Made by a program: the position numbers and the translations under genes. The notes under the pieces were generated by a model. That model saw only the letters and a program-made list of their open reading frames with translations. It did not search any database and was not told where the DNA came from. Positions 1 through 4,613 of a stretch of DNA of 5,721 nucleotides are shown one piece after another. Each line of letters begins with the position of its first letter. Positions within the stretch are counted from its first letter, which is position 1. This DNA comes from CAZJDM01 sp964544765 (GTDB lineage Bacteria > Bdellovibrionota_B > Oligoflexia > CAYFLR01), in NCBI GenBank assembly GCA_964544765.1, contig CAZJDM010000228.1:1-5721 (forward strand). Reading direction: 5' to 3'.

Positions 1-122
1 TAATCAGTAATGAAGGTTTTAATATTACAAGCATTGTTTTGGCATAAATACCTTTTATCATTCTCTATCTGAGTTTGTACTTCTGCTATTGCCTTATTTA
101 TATCTATTTTTCCTACAGTCAT
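1..122 (-). CDS. Partial ORF, N-terminus of probable IS66-type transposase
   Basis: On the minus strand an ATG at 122-120 opens a frame that stays open to the window edge (40 codons seen, no stop). It begins MTVGKIDINKAIAEVQTQIE. A short charged amphipathic start followed by 'EVQ..IENDK' resembles, from memory, the first residues of IS66/ISBst12-type transposases, which continue into a hydrophobic helix and then an 'NSSNSSKPPSSD' segment that would lie outside this window. A GAGG lies about 15 nt upstream of the ATG, a long spacing. After residue 23 the reading becomes Cys/Asn-rich (YLCQNNACN), whereas the neighbouring frame from about position 52 reads a hydrophobic stretch (AKTMLVILKPSLLI), which the family would be expected to have here. 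The copy may therefore be frameshifted at an A-run (53-56). The family call is an inference from a short stretch. Confidence 0.42.
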   Translation of the reverse strand, partial: MTVGKIDINKAIAEVQTQIENDKRYLCQNNACNIKTFITD

Positions 123-458
123 TTGTTCAAAATTATTCCTCAATAATTTCGAAAAGAAAAGGAAAAACTTTAGCTTAACCTAAAAATCTTACTGAATAGT
201 TACGAATACTCAAGGATAATAGGTATTGGAATCCACCTCAGGAGAAATGCAAACAGATGCTCCAGGCTTAACTTAACAACATTGACCACGGGATTGAAGT
301 GGCTGCCATGATCAAAAAAGAGCAGCCAAATCTCATGGAACTATTTTGTCCAAGTTCAGTGGAACAATTTCATATGTTGGCTAATTAGAGTTGATAGATC
401 TGGAATAAGGTCTATGTTCAAACAAATAATGCGACACAACCTTTAAGGTTTTTCACTT
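123..458. other. Gene-poor accessory edge
   Basis: This 336-base stretch between the transposase-like ORF and the RRM gene has no intact gene. Positions 123-199 are AT-rich and would be the upstream region and perhaps the end of the insertion element; the ACTGAATAGTTAC around 191-203 is a possible terminal-repeat sequence, but the partner end is outside the window. Positions 200-388 hold the decayed remnant listed separately. Positions 389-458 hold nothing I can name beyond the small palindrome AACCTTTAAGGTT at 439-451, which lacks a usable loop. Confidence 0.5.
200..388 (+). pseudogene. Decayed coding remnant of unknown family
   Basis: One plus-strand frame reads like protein over about 62 codons but has no start codon with a ribosome site and is broken by TAA at 269-271. 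Before the stop it reads LRILKDNRYWNPPQEKCKQM and three more residues. After it comes an amphipathic stretch that includes HGIEVAAMIKKEQPNLMELF and ends MLAN at TAG 386-388. The amino-acid composition is protein-like, richer in Gln, Glu and Pro than AT-rich intergenic DNA would give by chance. I do not recognise the family. It starts near the presumed end of the mobile element on its left, so it may be the 3' part of a gene cut by that insertion and then decayed. The other reading is chance open frame. Confidence 0.3.
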
Positions 459-767
459 TTACCAGCGATTATAACCAGAATCCCGACCACCATATTGATT
501 ACCGCCACCACTTCGACGATTTCTTTCAAGAGCTTCATTTACTTTTATTGTTCGTCCATCAAGCTCTTTACCATCCATTTCATCAATAGCGGTAGTCGCA
601 GACTGAGCCTCAGAAAATGTAATAAAACCAAATCCTCTTGAGCGACCAGTATCACGATCAGTAATTACCTTGGCCTCTTCAATTTCGCCGTATTTAGCAA
701 AAGCTTGACGTAAACCCTCATCATTGGTATTCCAACTTAATCCACCTACAAATAGTTTCTTTGACAT
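459..767 (-). CDS. RRM-domain RNA-binding protein, glycine-rich tail
   Basis: A 102-residue single-RRM protein that should bind single-stranded RNA in the cytoplasm. The RRM spans residues 3-80. RNP2 is LFVGGL (5-10) and RNP1 is RGFGFITF (44-51), with the binding aromatics F6, F46 and F48 present, so the RNA face looks intact. The tail from about 84 is Gly/Arg/Tyr-rich (RRSGGGNQYGG..GYNRW). This layout matches the short bacterial and cyanobacterial Rbp proteins, many of them linked to cold or stress. The start is ATG at 767-765: an AAGGA lies about 11 nt upstream, and family members begin MSKKLFVGG or similar. A longer reading from 818 would add 17 unrelated hydrophobic residues and is not supported. 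It is next to, and on the same strand as, a cold-shock protein gene 216 bases upstream, so the two RNA chaperones may be co-expressed. I see no convincing terminator after it. Confidence 0.93.
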   Translation of the reverse strand: MSKKLFVGGLSWNTNDEGLRQAFAKYGEIEEAKVITDRDTGRSRGFGFITFSEAQSATTAIDEMDGKELDGRTIKVNEALERNRRSGGGNQYGGRDSGYNRW

Positions 768-983
768 AATAATATTATTCCTTCTCGCTAATAGGTTGTC
801 ACTGAATAAAAAAAACAACTATGCTTTTAAAATTGATCAAGTCTTATCATTGGACTCATCGTTATCTTGTCACATTTGTATAATTGGAATATCCATACTT
901 CGTTTTTGTGACTAGCGGAGCCAGATGAAAATAATCGATTTTAAACATCAAGGTATTAAATTATAAAAGCCGATGCAAAGTTA
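768..983 (-). other. Spacer between cold-shock and RRM genes
   Basis: This 216-base AT-rich gap holds the RRM gene's upstream region. On the minus strand there is a GTGACA at 871-866, one base from a -35 consensus, but no good -10 at a proper distance. No hairpin followed by a T-run is visible after the cold-shock gene. Either read-through from the cold-shock gene or a weak local promoter could transcribe the RRM gene. Short open frames here have no ribosome sites and look non-coding. Confidence 0.4.
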
Positions 984-1181
984 TTATTTTTGAATACTAA
1001 CTTGAACAGCACAAGGCCCTTTTTTTCCTTCACCAATTTCGTATTCAACACTATCACCTTCGGTAATAGGTCCATCAACAATTCCGGAAGCATGGACAAA
1101 TAAATCCTTACCGCCATTTTCGGGTTCAATAAAACCAAAGCCTTTTTCTTGGTTAAAAAATTTAACAGTTCCTTTTTCCAA
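984..1181 (-). CDS. CspA-family cold-shock protein (TTG start)
   Basis: A 65-residue cold-shock-domain protein, a five-strand OB fold that binds single-stranded RNA/DNA and melts mRNA structure. RNP1 is KGFGFI (13-18) and RNP2 is LFVHAS (27-32). The opening KGTVKFFNQEKGFGFI is diagnostic, with FFN where E. coli CspA has WFN. The length is at the short end of the usual 65-70. The start codon is TTG (1181-1179): a GGAG at 1191-1188 sits 6 nt upstream, no ATG lies nearby, and family members start at exactly this point. Upstream lies an AT-rich region of 253 bases shared divergently with the Xre operon. I see no clear long structured 5' leader and cannot say whether expression is cold-induced. 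The RRM gene follows on the same strand. Confidence 0.95.
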   Translation of the reverse strand: MEKGTVKFFNQEKGFGFIEPENGGKDLFVHASGIVDGPITEGDSVEYEIGEGKKGPCAVQVSIQK

Positions 1182-1358
1182 GTTTTACTCCAAATATATA
1201 GTAAAAAAATAAAATATCACTAATCTTTATACTCTAAAAATATCCATAAATCTACCAATTATTTTCGAAAACAACAGAAAAATTCATTTATCTAAAAATG
1301 TCTACCATGTCTATAAACAAATCAGGATTCTGTAAAACAAACTTATCTTTTTATATAA

Positions 1359-1405
1359 TTTACTTTACATATCTAATTAATCAATGTATAGTTTACTTTA
1401 CATAT
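1359..1405 (+). promoter_or_regulatory. Direct-repeat operator of the Xre operon
   Basis: A perfect 14-bp word, TTTACTTTACATAT, occurs at 1359-1372 and again at 1392-1405. The start-to-start distance is 33 bp, about three helical turns, so two bound dimers would lie on the same face of the DNA. The first copy supplies the -35 and the second begins at the end of the -10 of the promoter listed separately. A repeat placed like this just upstream of an Xre-type gene is typical of autorepression; that the 77-aa regulator is the protein that binds it is inferred. Confidence 0.6.
1364..1392 (+). promoter_or_regulatory. Sigma70-type promoter for the Xre/membrane-protein pair
   Basis: TTTACA (1364-1369) and TATAGT (1387-1392) are separated by 17 bases, each one base from consensus. 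Transcription would begin near 1399, leaving a leader of about 36 nt before the regulator's ATG. Both hexamers overlap copies of the 14-bp repeat, so a repressor on either copy would block RNA polymerase. Confidence 0.55.
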
Positions 1406-1434
1406 AGAAAATAATTTAAAAAGGAATCTAATAC

Positions 1435-1668
1435 ATGGGTAATTTACAAACTAAACTTCAAATTGAAAATACAGTTCATGTTTGCAGGGCAGAAAAGAAG
1501 ATAACTCAACAACAATTAGCTGATGCAATAAATGTAACTAGAGCTACCATAGTAGCTATTGAGAAGGGTAATTACAATCCATCTTTGGAACTGGCTTTTC
1601 GTTTAGCGCAATATTTTAAAAAAGATATTAATAATTTATTTAAAATAAAAACGTTTAAAACTATATAA
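1435..1668 (+). CDS. Xre/Cro-type HTH transcriptional regulator
   Basis: A 77-residue cytoplasmic DNA-binding protein that is almost entirely an HTH_3 (Xre) domain. The helix-turn-helix covers about residues 25-46: first helix QQQLADAI (26-32), turn NVTRA, recognition helix RATIVAIEKG (36-45). It is followed by the hallmark YNPSLELAFRLAQYF (47-61), which small one-domain regulators of the YozG type share. There is no sensor domain. The ATG at 1435 has AAGGA (1421-1425) 9 nt upstream. The first ten residues are a little longer than in typical relatives. The gene is 24 nt upstream of a membrane-protein gene on the same strand, and regulators of this type are often paired with a small multi-spanning membrane protein. 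Two direct repeats over its own promoter suggest it represses this operon. Confidence 0.9.
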   Translation: MGNLQTKLQIENTVHVCRAEKKITQQQLADAINVTRATIVAIEKGNYNPSLELAFRLAQYFKKDINNLFKIKTFKTI

Positions 1669-1692
1669 TAACCCTTGAAAAGGAGCATTAAA

Positions 1693-2289
1693 ATGAGCAA
1701 ATTTAACCGCGTCCTAATTAAATACTTAGTTTACGCCTTATCATTAGTGATTCCCTTACTAATATGGGCAGGATTATTATTACCTGACCACAAACCAATG
1801 TCTGAGCTATCAATTGTTAACTTTCTATGGGAGATTTTATCTTGGCACTTTATTTTTTGGTTCGTTGCCTTAGTGTACTTCTTTTTTGCATTATTATTTT
1901 CTACATCTTTTAGACAAACAATATTAACTAGACTAGCCGGTATTAAAGAAAGAGATGAAAGAGAATCATTAATTGCAGGCGAAGCTAGTAAATCAGTATT
2001 TATAACTATGCTTGCAGCCTTGTTATTTTTATTCTTTTTATCGGGCATAAGTATCAATATTTCTAAGTTACCAGTCGAACAGTATACTGATGGTAAAACA
2101 AAACGTTTATCTATTGGGTATAAGTTTGGTATGTTAGACTTTAGGGGCTATCAAGATAAAAAGAATGACGGAACTCTTCTTACTATTCATGATATCCCCT
2201 TAACTAAAGAAGGTATTATTCTTCTAATGATTATTCTTCAAATAGCTAGCTACCACTTTTTTACAAGGAAATATCTTTATAGCACCTAG
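1693..2289 (+). CDS. Four-helix membrane protein paired with Xre regulator
   Basis: A 198-residue inner-membrane protein with about four membrane segments: 10-30, 52-71, 102-120 and 174-190. A cytoplasmic-looking loop between helices 2 and 3 carries KERDERE (85-91) followed by SLIAGEASKS. This is reminiscent of the 'K-DERD-E' signature of DUF2178/DUF3796-type membrane proteins, which are commonly encoded next to YozG-like HTH regulators; that family link is from memory and not certain. A polar segment of about 50 residues (124-173) separates helices 3 and 4. The start is ATG 1693: AGGAG at 1681-1685 sits 7 nt upstream. An in-frame TTG at 1675 is rejected because that ribosome site lies inside the extended reading. 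Its biochemical role is unknown; by analogy with such pairs it could sense membrane state or act in immunity or stress resistance. Its stop codon overlaps that of the opposing PPC gene. Confidence 0.82.
   Translation: MSKFNRVLIKYLVYALSLVIPLLIWAGLLLPDHKPMSELSIVNFLWEILSWHFIFWFVALVYFFFALLFSTSFRQTILTRLAGIKERDERESLIAGEASKSVFITMLAALLFLFFLSGISINISKLPVEQYTDGKTKRLSIGYKFGMLDFRGYQDKKNDGTLLTIHDIPLTKEGIILLMIILQIASYHFFTRKYLYST
2286..2289. other. Overlapping convergent stop codons (CTAG)
   Basis: The palindrome CTAG serves as TAG for the plus-strand membrane-protein gene (2287-2289) and as TAG for the minus-strand PPC gene (2288-2286). There is no room for a terminator between the genes, so each transcript must run into the other gene and the 3' ends would be complementary. 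Confidence 0.9.
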
Positions 2290-2729
2290 GGAACCAAAAA
2301 CGCGAATCCAGTAGATGGTTCCATTATCCTCTTCCCAGTTGTTTCAAGCAACTCATATATCACGACCTCTAATACGTGCCATATTTTTACACCTGAACGG
2401 ACGCATCCTGTTAAAGTATGGTCGCCACTACCACATGATAAGTGCATATGAAGAATGGGGTTATTTTGAGAGTCAGGAAAAATGGTTCCTGTACCGGTTA
2501 CTTCGTAAACATCATTAATTGTTTGTTTTATAGGAACAATGGGAGAGGATCGATCTTCTTTAGGACCTACTATGAGGACACTTTCTTTATCTATTGCTCC
2601 AAGTGCTGTTAATGTAGCAGCTTGTATGTGATTTTCTTTGGCAAAATTTTCAATGACTTCATGCAAGATATCGCCATCTTCTAAACGTAAAACAAAAACT
2701 CGACCTCTTTTAGCTTGAGAATATTTCAT
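2286..2729 (-). CDS. PPC/DUF296 domain protein
   Basis: A 147-residue protein made of one PPC (plant and prokaryote conserved, DUF296) domain, a trimer-forming alpha/beta fold. The bacterial members are stand-alone and of poorly known function; in plants the domain follows AT-hooks. Diagnostic parts are FVLRLEDGDILHEVIENFA (12-30), the turn LGAID (43-47), the metal-site-like LHMHLSCG (93-100) with H94 and H96, then H104, and the closing WHVLEVVIYEL (117-127). The His residues that can hold a divalent metal in solved bacterial PPC proteins appear to be present. Length is usual for the family. ATG 2729-2727 is preceded by AAGGA with a 6-nt spacer. The gene converges on the Xre-linked membrane-protein gene, with a 4-bp overlap. 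Its 5' side carries a long hairpin (2754-2789) and a possible promoter inside the 10-bp repeats. Confidence 0.93.
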   Translation of the reverse strand: MKYSQAKRGRVFVLRLEDGDILHEVIENFAKENHIQAATLTALGAIDKESVLIVGPKEDRSSPIVPIKQTINDVYEVTGTGTIFPDSQNNPILHMHLSCGSGDHTLTGCVRSGVKIWHVLEVVIYELLETTGKRIMEPSTGFAFLVP

Positions 2730-2753
2730 ATATAATCCTTACCTAGCAACAAC

Positions 2754-2789
2754 AACGCCATGGGCGGATTTTTACCCGCTCATGGCGTT
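2754..2789 (-). terminator. Long stem-loop between OMP and PPC genes (terminator or mRNA 5' element)
   Basis: Arms 2754-2767 and 2776-2789 form a 14-bp stem in which one position is a mismatch in DNA (a G-U wobble in the RNA of one strand), around an 8-nt loop (ATTTTTAC). The stem is much richer in G+C than its surroundings. It lies 83 nt past the OMP stop and about 24 nt before the PPC start. As an OMP terminator it is well placed, but on the minus strand it is followed by GTTGTTGTTG, not a true U-run, and the plus side is AATAATAAA. As an alternative it would lie at the very 5' end of a PPC transcript begun near 2794, leaving the ribosome site free, like a 5' stabilising stem-loop. Confidence 0.4.
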
Positions 2790-2800
2790 AATAATAAATC

Positions 2801-2828
2801 ATTATTCACAAGTGCTAAGTTGTGTTAA
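2801..2828 (-). promoter_or_regulatory. Possible promoter of the PPC gene
   Basis: On the minus strand TTAACA (2828-2823) and AATAAT (2806-2801) are separated by 16 bases, each one base off consensus. Transcription would start near 2794, just before the stem-loop. The -35 lies within the 10-bp tandem repeat, and another TTAACA lies one unit further up. AT-richness makes chance matches likely. Confidence 0.33.
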
Positions 2829-2850
2829 GCAGTGTTAAGCAGTATTAAGC
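2811..2850. repeat. 10-bp tandem repeat between OMP and PPC genes
   Basis: Four consecutive decamers are AGTGCTAAGT, TGTGTTAAGC, AGTGTTAAGC and AGTATTAAGC, followed by a partial ATTAAACG. The inner units differ by one or two bases. The period equals about one helical turn, so a protein reading GTTAAGC would bind repeatedly on one DNA face. The array is between the OMP stop and the PPC gene and could be a regulatory site for the latter or simple slippage. Confidence 0.6.
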
Positions 2851-2872
2851 ATTAAACGATTTACTTTTTAAA

Positions 2873-3946
2873 TTAAATAAATTTAAAATAAGCTTTATAT
2901 TTGAGCTCAATAATATCAGTGGCCTTGGCATTTTCACCTGCAACTGGTAATAAGTAACTCAATTGTAAAGACATTGGAAACAATCCACCTTTATAGGTAG
3001 CACCAACATATGGTTTAACATAGTAAATTTTGGAAGCATCTTCTTCTTTGGCACCTATATAACCATCTGGATAATCAGAATATTCACCTTTTCCGGTAAA
3101 CTCACCTATAAGATATAGTCCCGATAGACTTGTAAGATCTTGCGAAAACAATTCAGGAGTTAAGTTGAAATCTAATTCAAGGTAATTATAAATACCTGGT
3201 TGATATTTTAAATCTAGTGCTTTACCGGTAGTACTACTTAAAGCTTTGTAATCTCCAGTTAATCTATACTCATGCTCAGTATAAAAGTTTACAAAAAAGT
3301 ATTTGGTAAATTGGTAATCCCAATATGTTCTTAAACCTAAAATATAAGTATCAGCGCCTGATTTGGTTGTGCCTATATTAGTTGTGGTTGGATCAGCTAA
3401 TTCACCAGTAGGTAAGGCTAAACCAACTGCAACAGCAGCTCTATAAGTGCCAGGATCAGTACTTACTGGAGTTTGACCATTACTTAGATATTGCCATTTG
3501 GTACCAACAATAATATCACCTAATACTGATTCAGATTCTCCATCTTCAAGCATGAATTTTCTACCGGTTGCGGTTAGAGCAGTTGCCATATCTTTATTAG
3601 CATTCAAAGAGAACTTGCTAGCAAAATAAACTGGTACCTGCAATTGTACAGATACTTTGTCAGTAACACCATACTCAAAAGCGAAATCTTCTCTTACAAC
3701 ATCAATTTCAGGAGTAATTGACGCGCCTGGTATGGCTAATTTGGCAGCTTCTTCACTGCTTTTAAATAATTTATTTTTCTTTCCTTCAGAATCATACTGA
3801 TCAACAATATTCACAATCGAAGTGTTAAGAGTAACTCTTGAGACATGCTTTGGAAAAGTAAAGGCATCATTGGCCCATAATTTAGATTGGTTAACGTTGA
3901 CAAATAATACACTAAAAACAAAAAATAAACTTAAGAACTTCATCAT
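2873..3946 (-). CDS. Outer-membrane beta-barrel protein (PF13557-like)
   Basis: A 357-residue secreted protein expected to form an outer-membrane beta-barrel. Residues 1-25 are a Sec signal (MMK, a hydrophobic core rich in Phe/Leu/Val, then KLWA), with cleavage likely after A25. The mature part alternates polar and hydrophobic residues in barrel strands and ends YKAYFKFI, an aromatic C-terminal strand of the kind the BAM machinery recognises. The order of elements ('YGVTDKVSVQLQVPV' about 93-107, 'LGDIIVGTKWQY' about 141-152, 'AVAVGLALPTGE' about 171-182, then 'GADTYILGLRTYW') follows the pattern of the 'MetA-pathway of phenol degradation' putative transporter family (PF13557), recalled from memory. 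The substrate is unknown. AAGGAG sits 7 nt before the first of two adjacent ATG codons, favouring MMK. It has its own near-consensus promoter about 120 bases upstream, so expression may be high. Confidence 0.85.
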   Translation of the reverse strand: MMKFLSLFFVFSVLFVNVNQSKLWANDAFTFPKHVSRVTLNTSIVNIVDQYDSEGKKNKLFKSSEEAAKLAIPGASITPEIDVVREDFAFEYGVTDKVSVQLQVPVYFASKFSLNANKDMATALTATGRKFMLEDGESESVLGDIIVGTKWQYLSNGQTPVSTDPGTYRAAVAVGLALPTGELADPTTTNIGTTKSGADTYILGLRTYWDYQFTKYFFVNFYTEHEYRLTGDYKALSSTTGKALDLKYQPGIYNYLELDFNLTPELFSQDLTSLSGLYLIGEFTGKGEYSDYPDGYIGAKEEDASKIYYVKPYVGATYKGGLFPMSLQLSYLLPVAGENAKATDIIELKYKAYFKFI

Positions 3947-3961
3947 AGCTAATCTCCTTGT

Positions 3962-3997
3962 AAAAGTAAAAAAATGAAAAGTAAAAAATGAAAAATG
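3962..3997. repeat. A-rich imperfect tandem repeat in OMP leader
   Basis: AAAAGTAAAAAAATG (3962-3976) is followed by AAAAGTAAAAAATG (3977-3990) and a partial third unit AAAAATG. It is in the 5' untranslated leader of the OMP gene, which on the transcript reads as repeated U-rich stretches directly above the ribosome site. It may be simple slippage; a role in ribosome or Hfq binding is only a possibility. Confidence 0.5.
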
Positions 3998-4020
3998 ACG
4001 ATTGTTCCTCTTATTAGCTC

Positions 4021-4047
4021 ACATAACTAACATAACTCAATAACACA
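4021..4047. repeat. 9-bp tandem repeat upstream of OMP gene
   Basis: ACATAACTA (4021-4029), ACATAACTC (4030-4038) and a weaker AATAACACA (4039-4047) follow one another. They lie in the transcribed leader of the OMP gene, downstream of the inferred start near 4060. No function is apparent. Confidence 0.4.
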
Positions 4048-4066
4048 CAAAAAAATTTACAAGAGC

Positions 4067-4095
4067 CTTATAAAGTGTACTAAGAATAGTGTCAA
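4067..4095 (-). promoter_or_regulatory. Strong sigma70 promoter of the OMP gene
   Basis: On the minus strand TTGACA (4095-4090, a perfect -35) and TATAAG (4072-4067, five of six for -10) are separated by exactly 17 bases. Transcription should start near 4060, giving a leader of about 114 nt before the OMP ATG. This is the best promoter in the window. A GTGTAC word lies in its spacer. Confidence 0.72.
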
Positions 4096-4124
4096 GCGTT
4101 ATTTTTAGAATAAATAAGGTTATA

Positions 4125-4148
4125 CTGTGTACAGAAACGTGTACACAG
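4125..4148. promoter_or_regulatory. Inverted repeat CTGTGTACA-N6-TGTACACAG
   Basis: Two perfect 9-bp arms (4125-4133 and 4140-4148) flank GAAACG. It lies 30 bp upstream of the -35 of the OMP promoter and 9 bp after the GYD stop. The symmetry suits a dimeric regulator, and its GTGTAC core recurs at 4075-4080 inside the promoter spacer, which supports an operator. A terminator for the GYD gene is the other choice, but there is no following U-run on the minus strand. Confidence 0.5.
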
Positions 4149-4157
4149 CGTTAAGGA

Positions 4158-4478
4158 TTATGTTCCCTTTATTAAATCGTATGGCGTTTGGACCTTATCA
4201 ATAATTTTTTCCATATCATTTGCATCATAAGCTCTCATGGTATGCGCAGTCACATTTCCCATTGATGATAAGGTGTATGTGAAAATCGCGGCTGTTTCGT
4301 CATCAGGAGCTTCAAAAACATGTATAATATCATATTGCCCAACGGTCCATAATGTCGTAGTGATATCAATTCCCTGCTCCACCATTTTTTCTTTGAATGC
4401 TTGGGCTCGAGCAGTAGTTTTTCTTAAATTTTTTATGCCTGTTTCAGTGAACATGATTAGTGATACATATTTAGCCAT
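4158..4478 (-). CDS. GYD domain protein
   Basis: A 106-residue protein of the GYD family (PF08734), small alpha/beta ferredoxin-like cytoplasmic proteins of unknown function, probably oligomeric and related in fold to dimeric alpha-beta-barrel proteins. The start YVSLIMFTETGIKNL (4-18), the helix RAQAFKEKMVEQG (24-36), the name-giving turn G-Q-Y-D (47-50), the block IIHVFEAPDDETAA (51-64) and the closing GNVTAHTMRAYDANDMEKII (74-93) all follow the family. The named GYD tripeptide is GQYD here. Length is usual. ATG 4478-4476 has AGGAG with a 6-nt spacer. The gene is divergent from the lipoprotein gene across 135 bases and precedes the OMP gene on the same strand, but an own promoter and an inverted repeat separate it from OMP, so it is probably a single-gene unit. 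Confidence 0.92.
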   Translation of the reverse strand: MAKYVSLIMFTETGIKNLRKTTARAQAFKEKMVEQGIDITTTLWTVGQYDIIHVFEAPDDETAAIFTYTLSSMGNVTAHTMRAYDANDMEKIIDKVQTPYDLIKGT

Positions 4479-4536
4479 AAATATCTCCTAATTAGATTTG
4501 CTTATTAAACTTTATGTCATAAATAACATTCTTAAA

Positions 4537-4566
4537 TTGAAATTTACTCTATTAATTGTATATAAT
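4537..4566 (+). promoter_or_regulatory. Promoter of the lipoprotein gene
   Basis: TTGAAA (4537-4542) and a perfect TATAAT (4561-4566) are 18 bases apart. Transcription would begin near 4573, about 41 nt before the ATG. The -10 shares bases with an opposing promoter candidate for the GYD gene. Confidence 0.5.
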
Positions 4567-4585
4567 CAATTAAAATCAATTTCAA
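4557..4585 (-). promoter_or_regulatory. Possible GYD-gene promoter, overlapping the opposite one
   Basis: On the minus strand TTGAAA (4585-4580) and TATACA (4562-4557) are 17 bases apart. Its -10 overlaps the plus-strand -10 at 4561-4562, so polymerases could not sit on both at once. The region is almost all A/T and chance matches are likely. Confidence 0.33.
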
Positions 4586-4613
4586 AATAATAAAATAATT
4601 TTTTGAGGTTTTT

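Noticed and set aside
439..451. AACCTTTAAGGTT palindrome as RRM terminator
   Set aside because: The stem has almost no loop and no T-run on the minus strand after it.
768..818. Longer RRM-gene start at 818
   Set aside because: The 17 extra residues are hydrophobic and unlike RRM proteins, and the ribosome site AAGGA points to the ATG at 767.
724..915. Plus-strand open frame over the RRM leader
   Set aside because: No ribosome site and no protein-like pattern; it partly mirrors the RRM start region on the other strand.
956..1138. Minus-strand frame overlapping the cold-shock gene
   Set aside because: It is an off-frame shadow of the clearly identified cold-shock coding sequence.
1675..1692. 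TTG start for the membrane protein
   Set aside because: AGGAG (1681-1685) lies after the TTG and 7 nt before the ATG at 1693, so translation begins at 1693.
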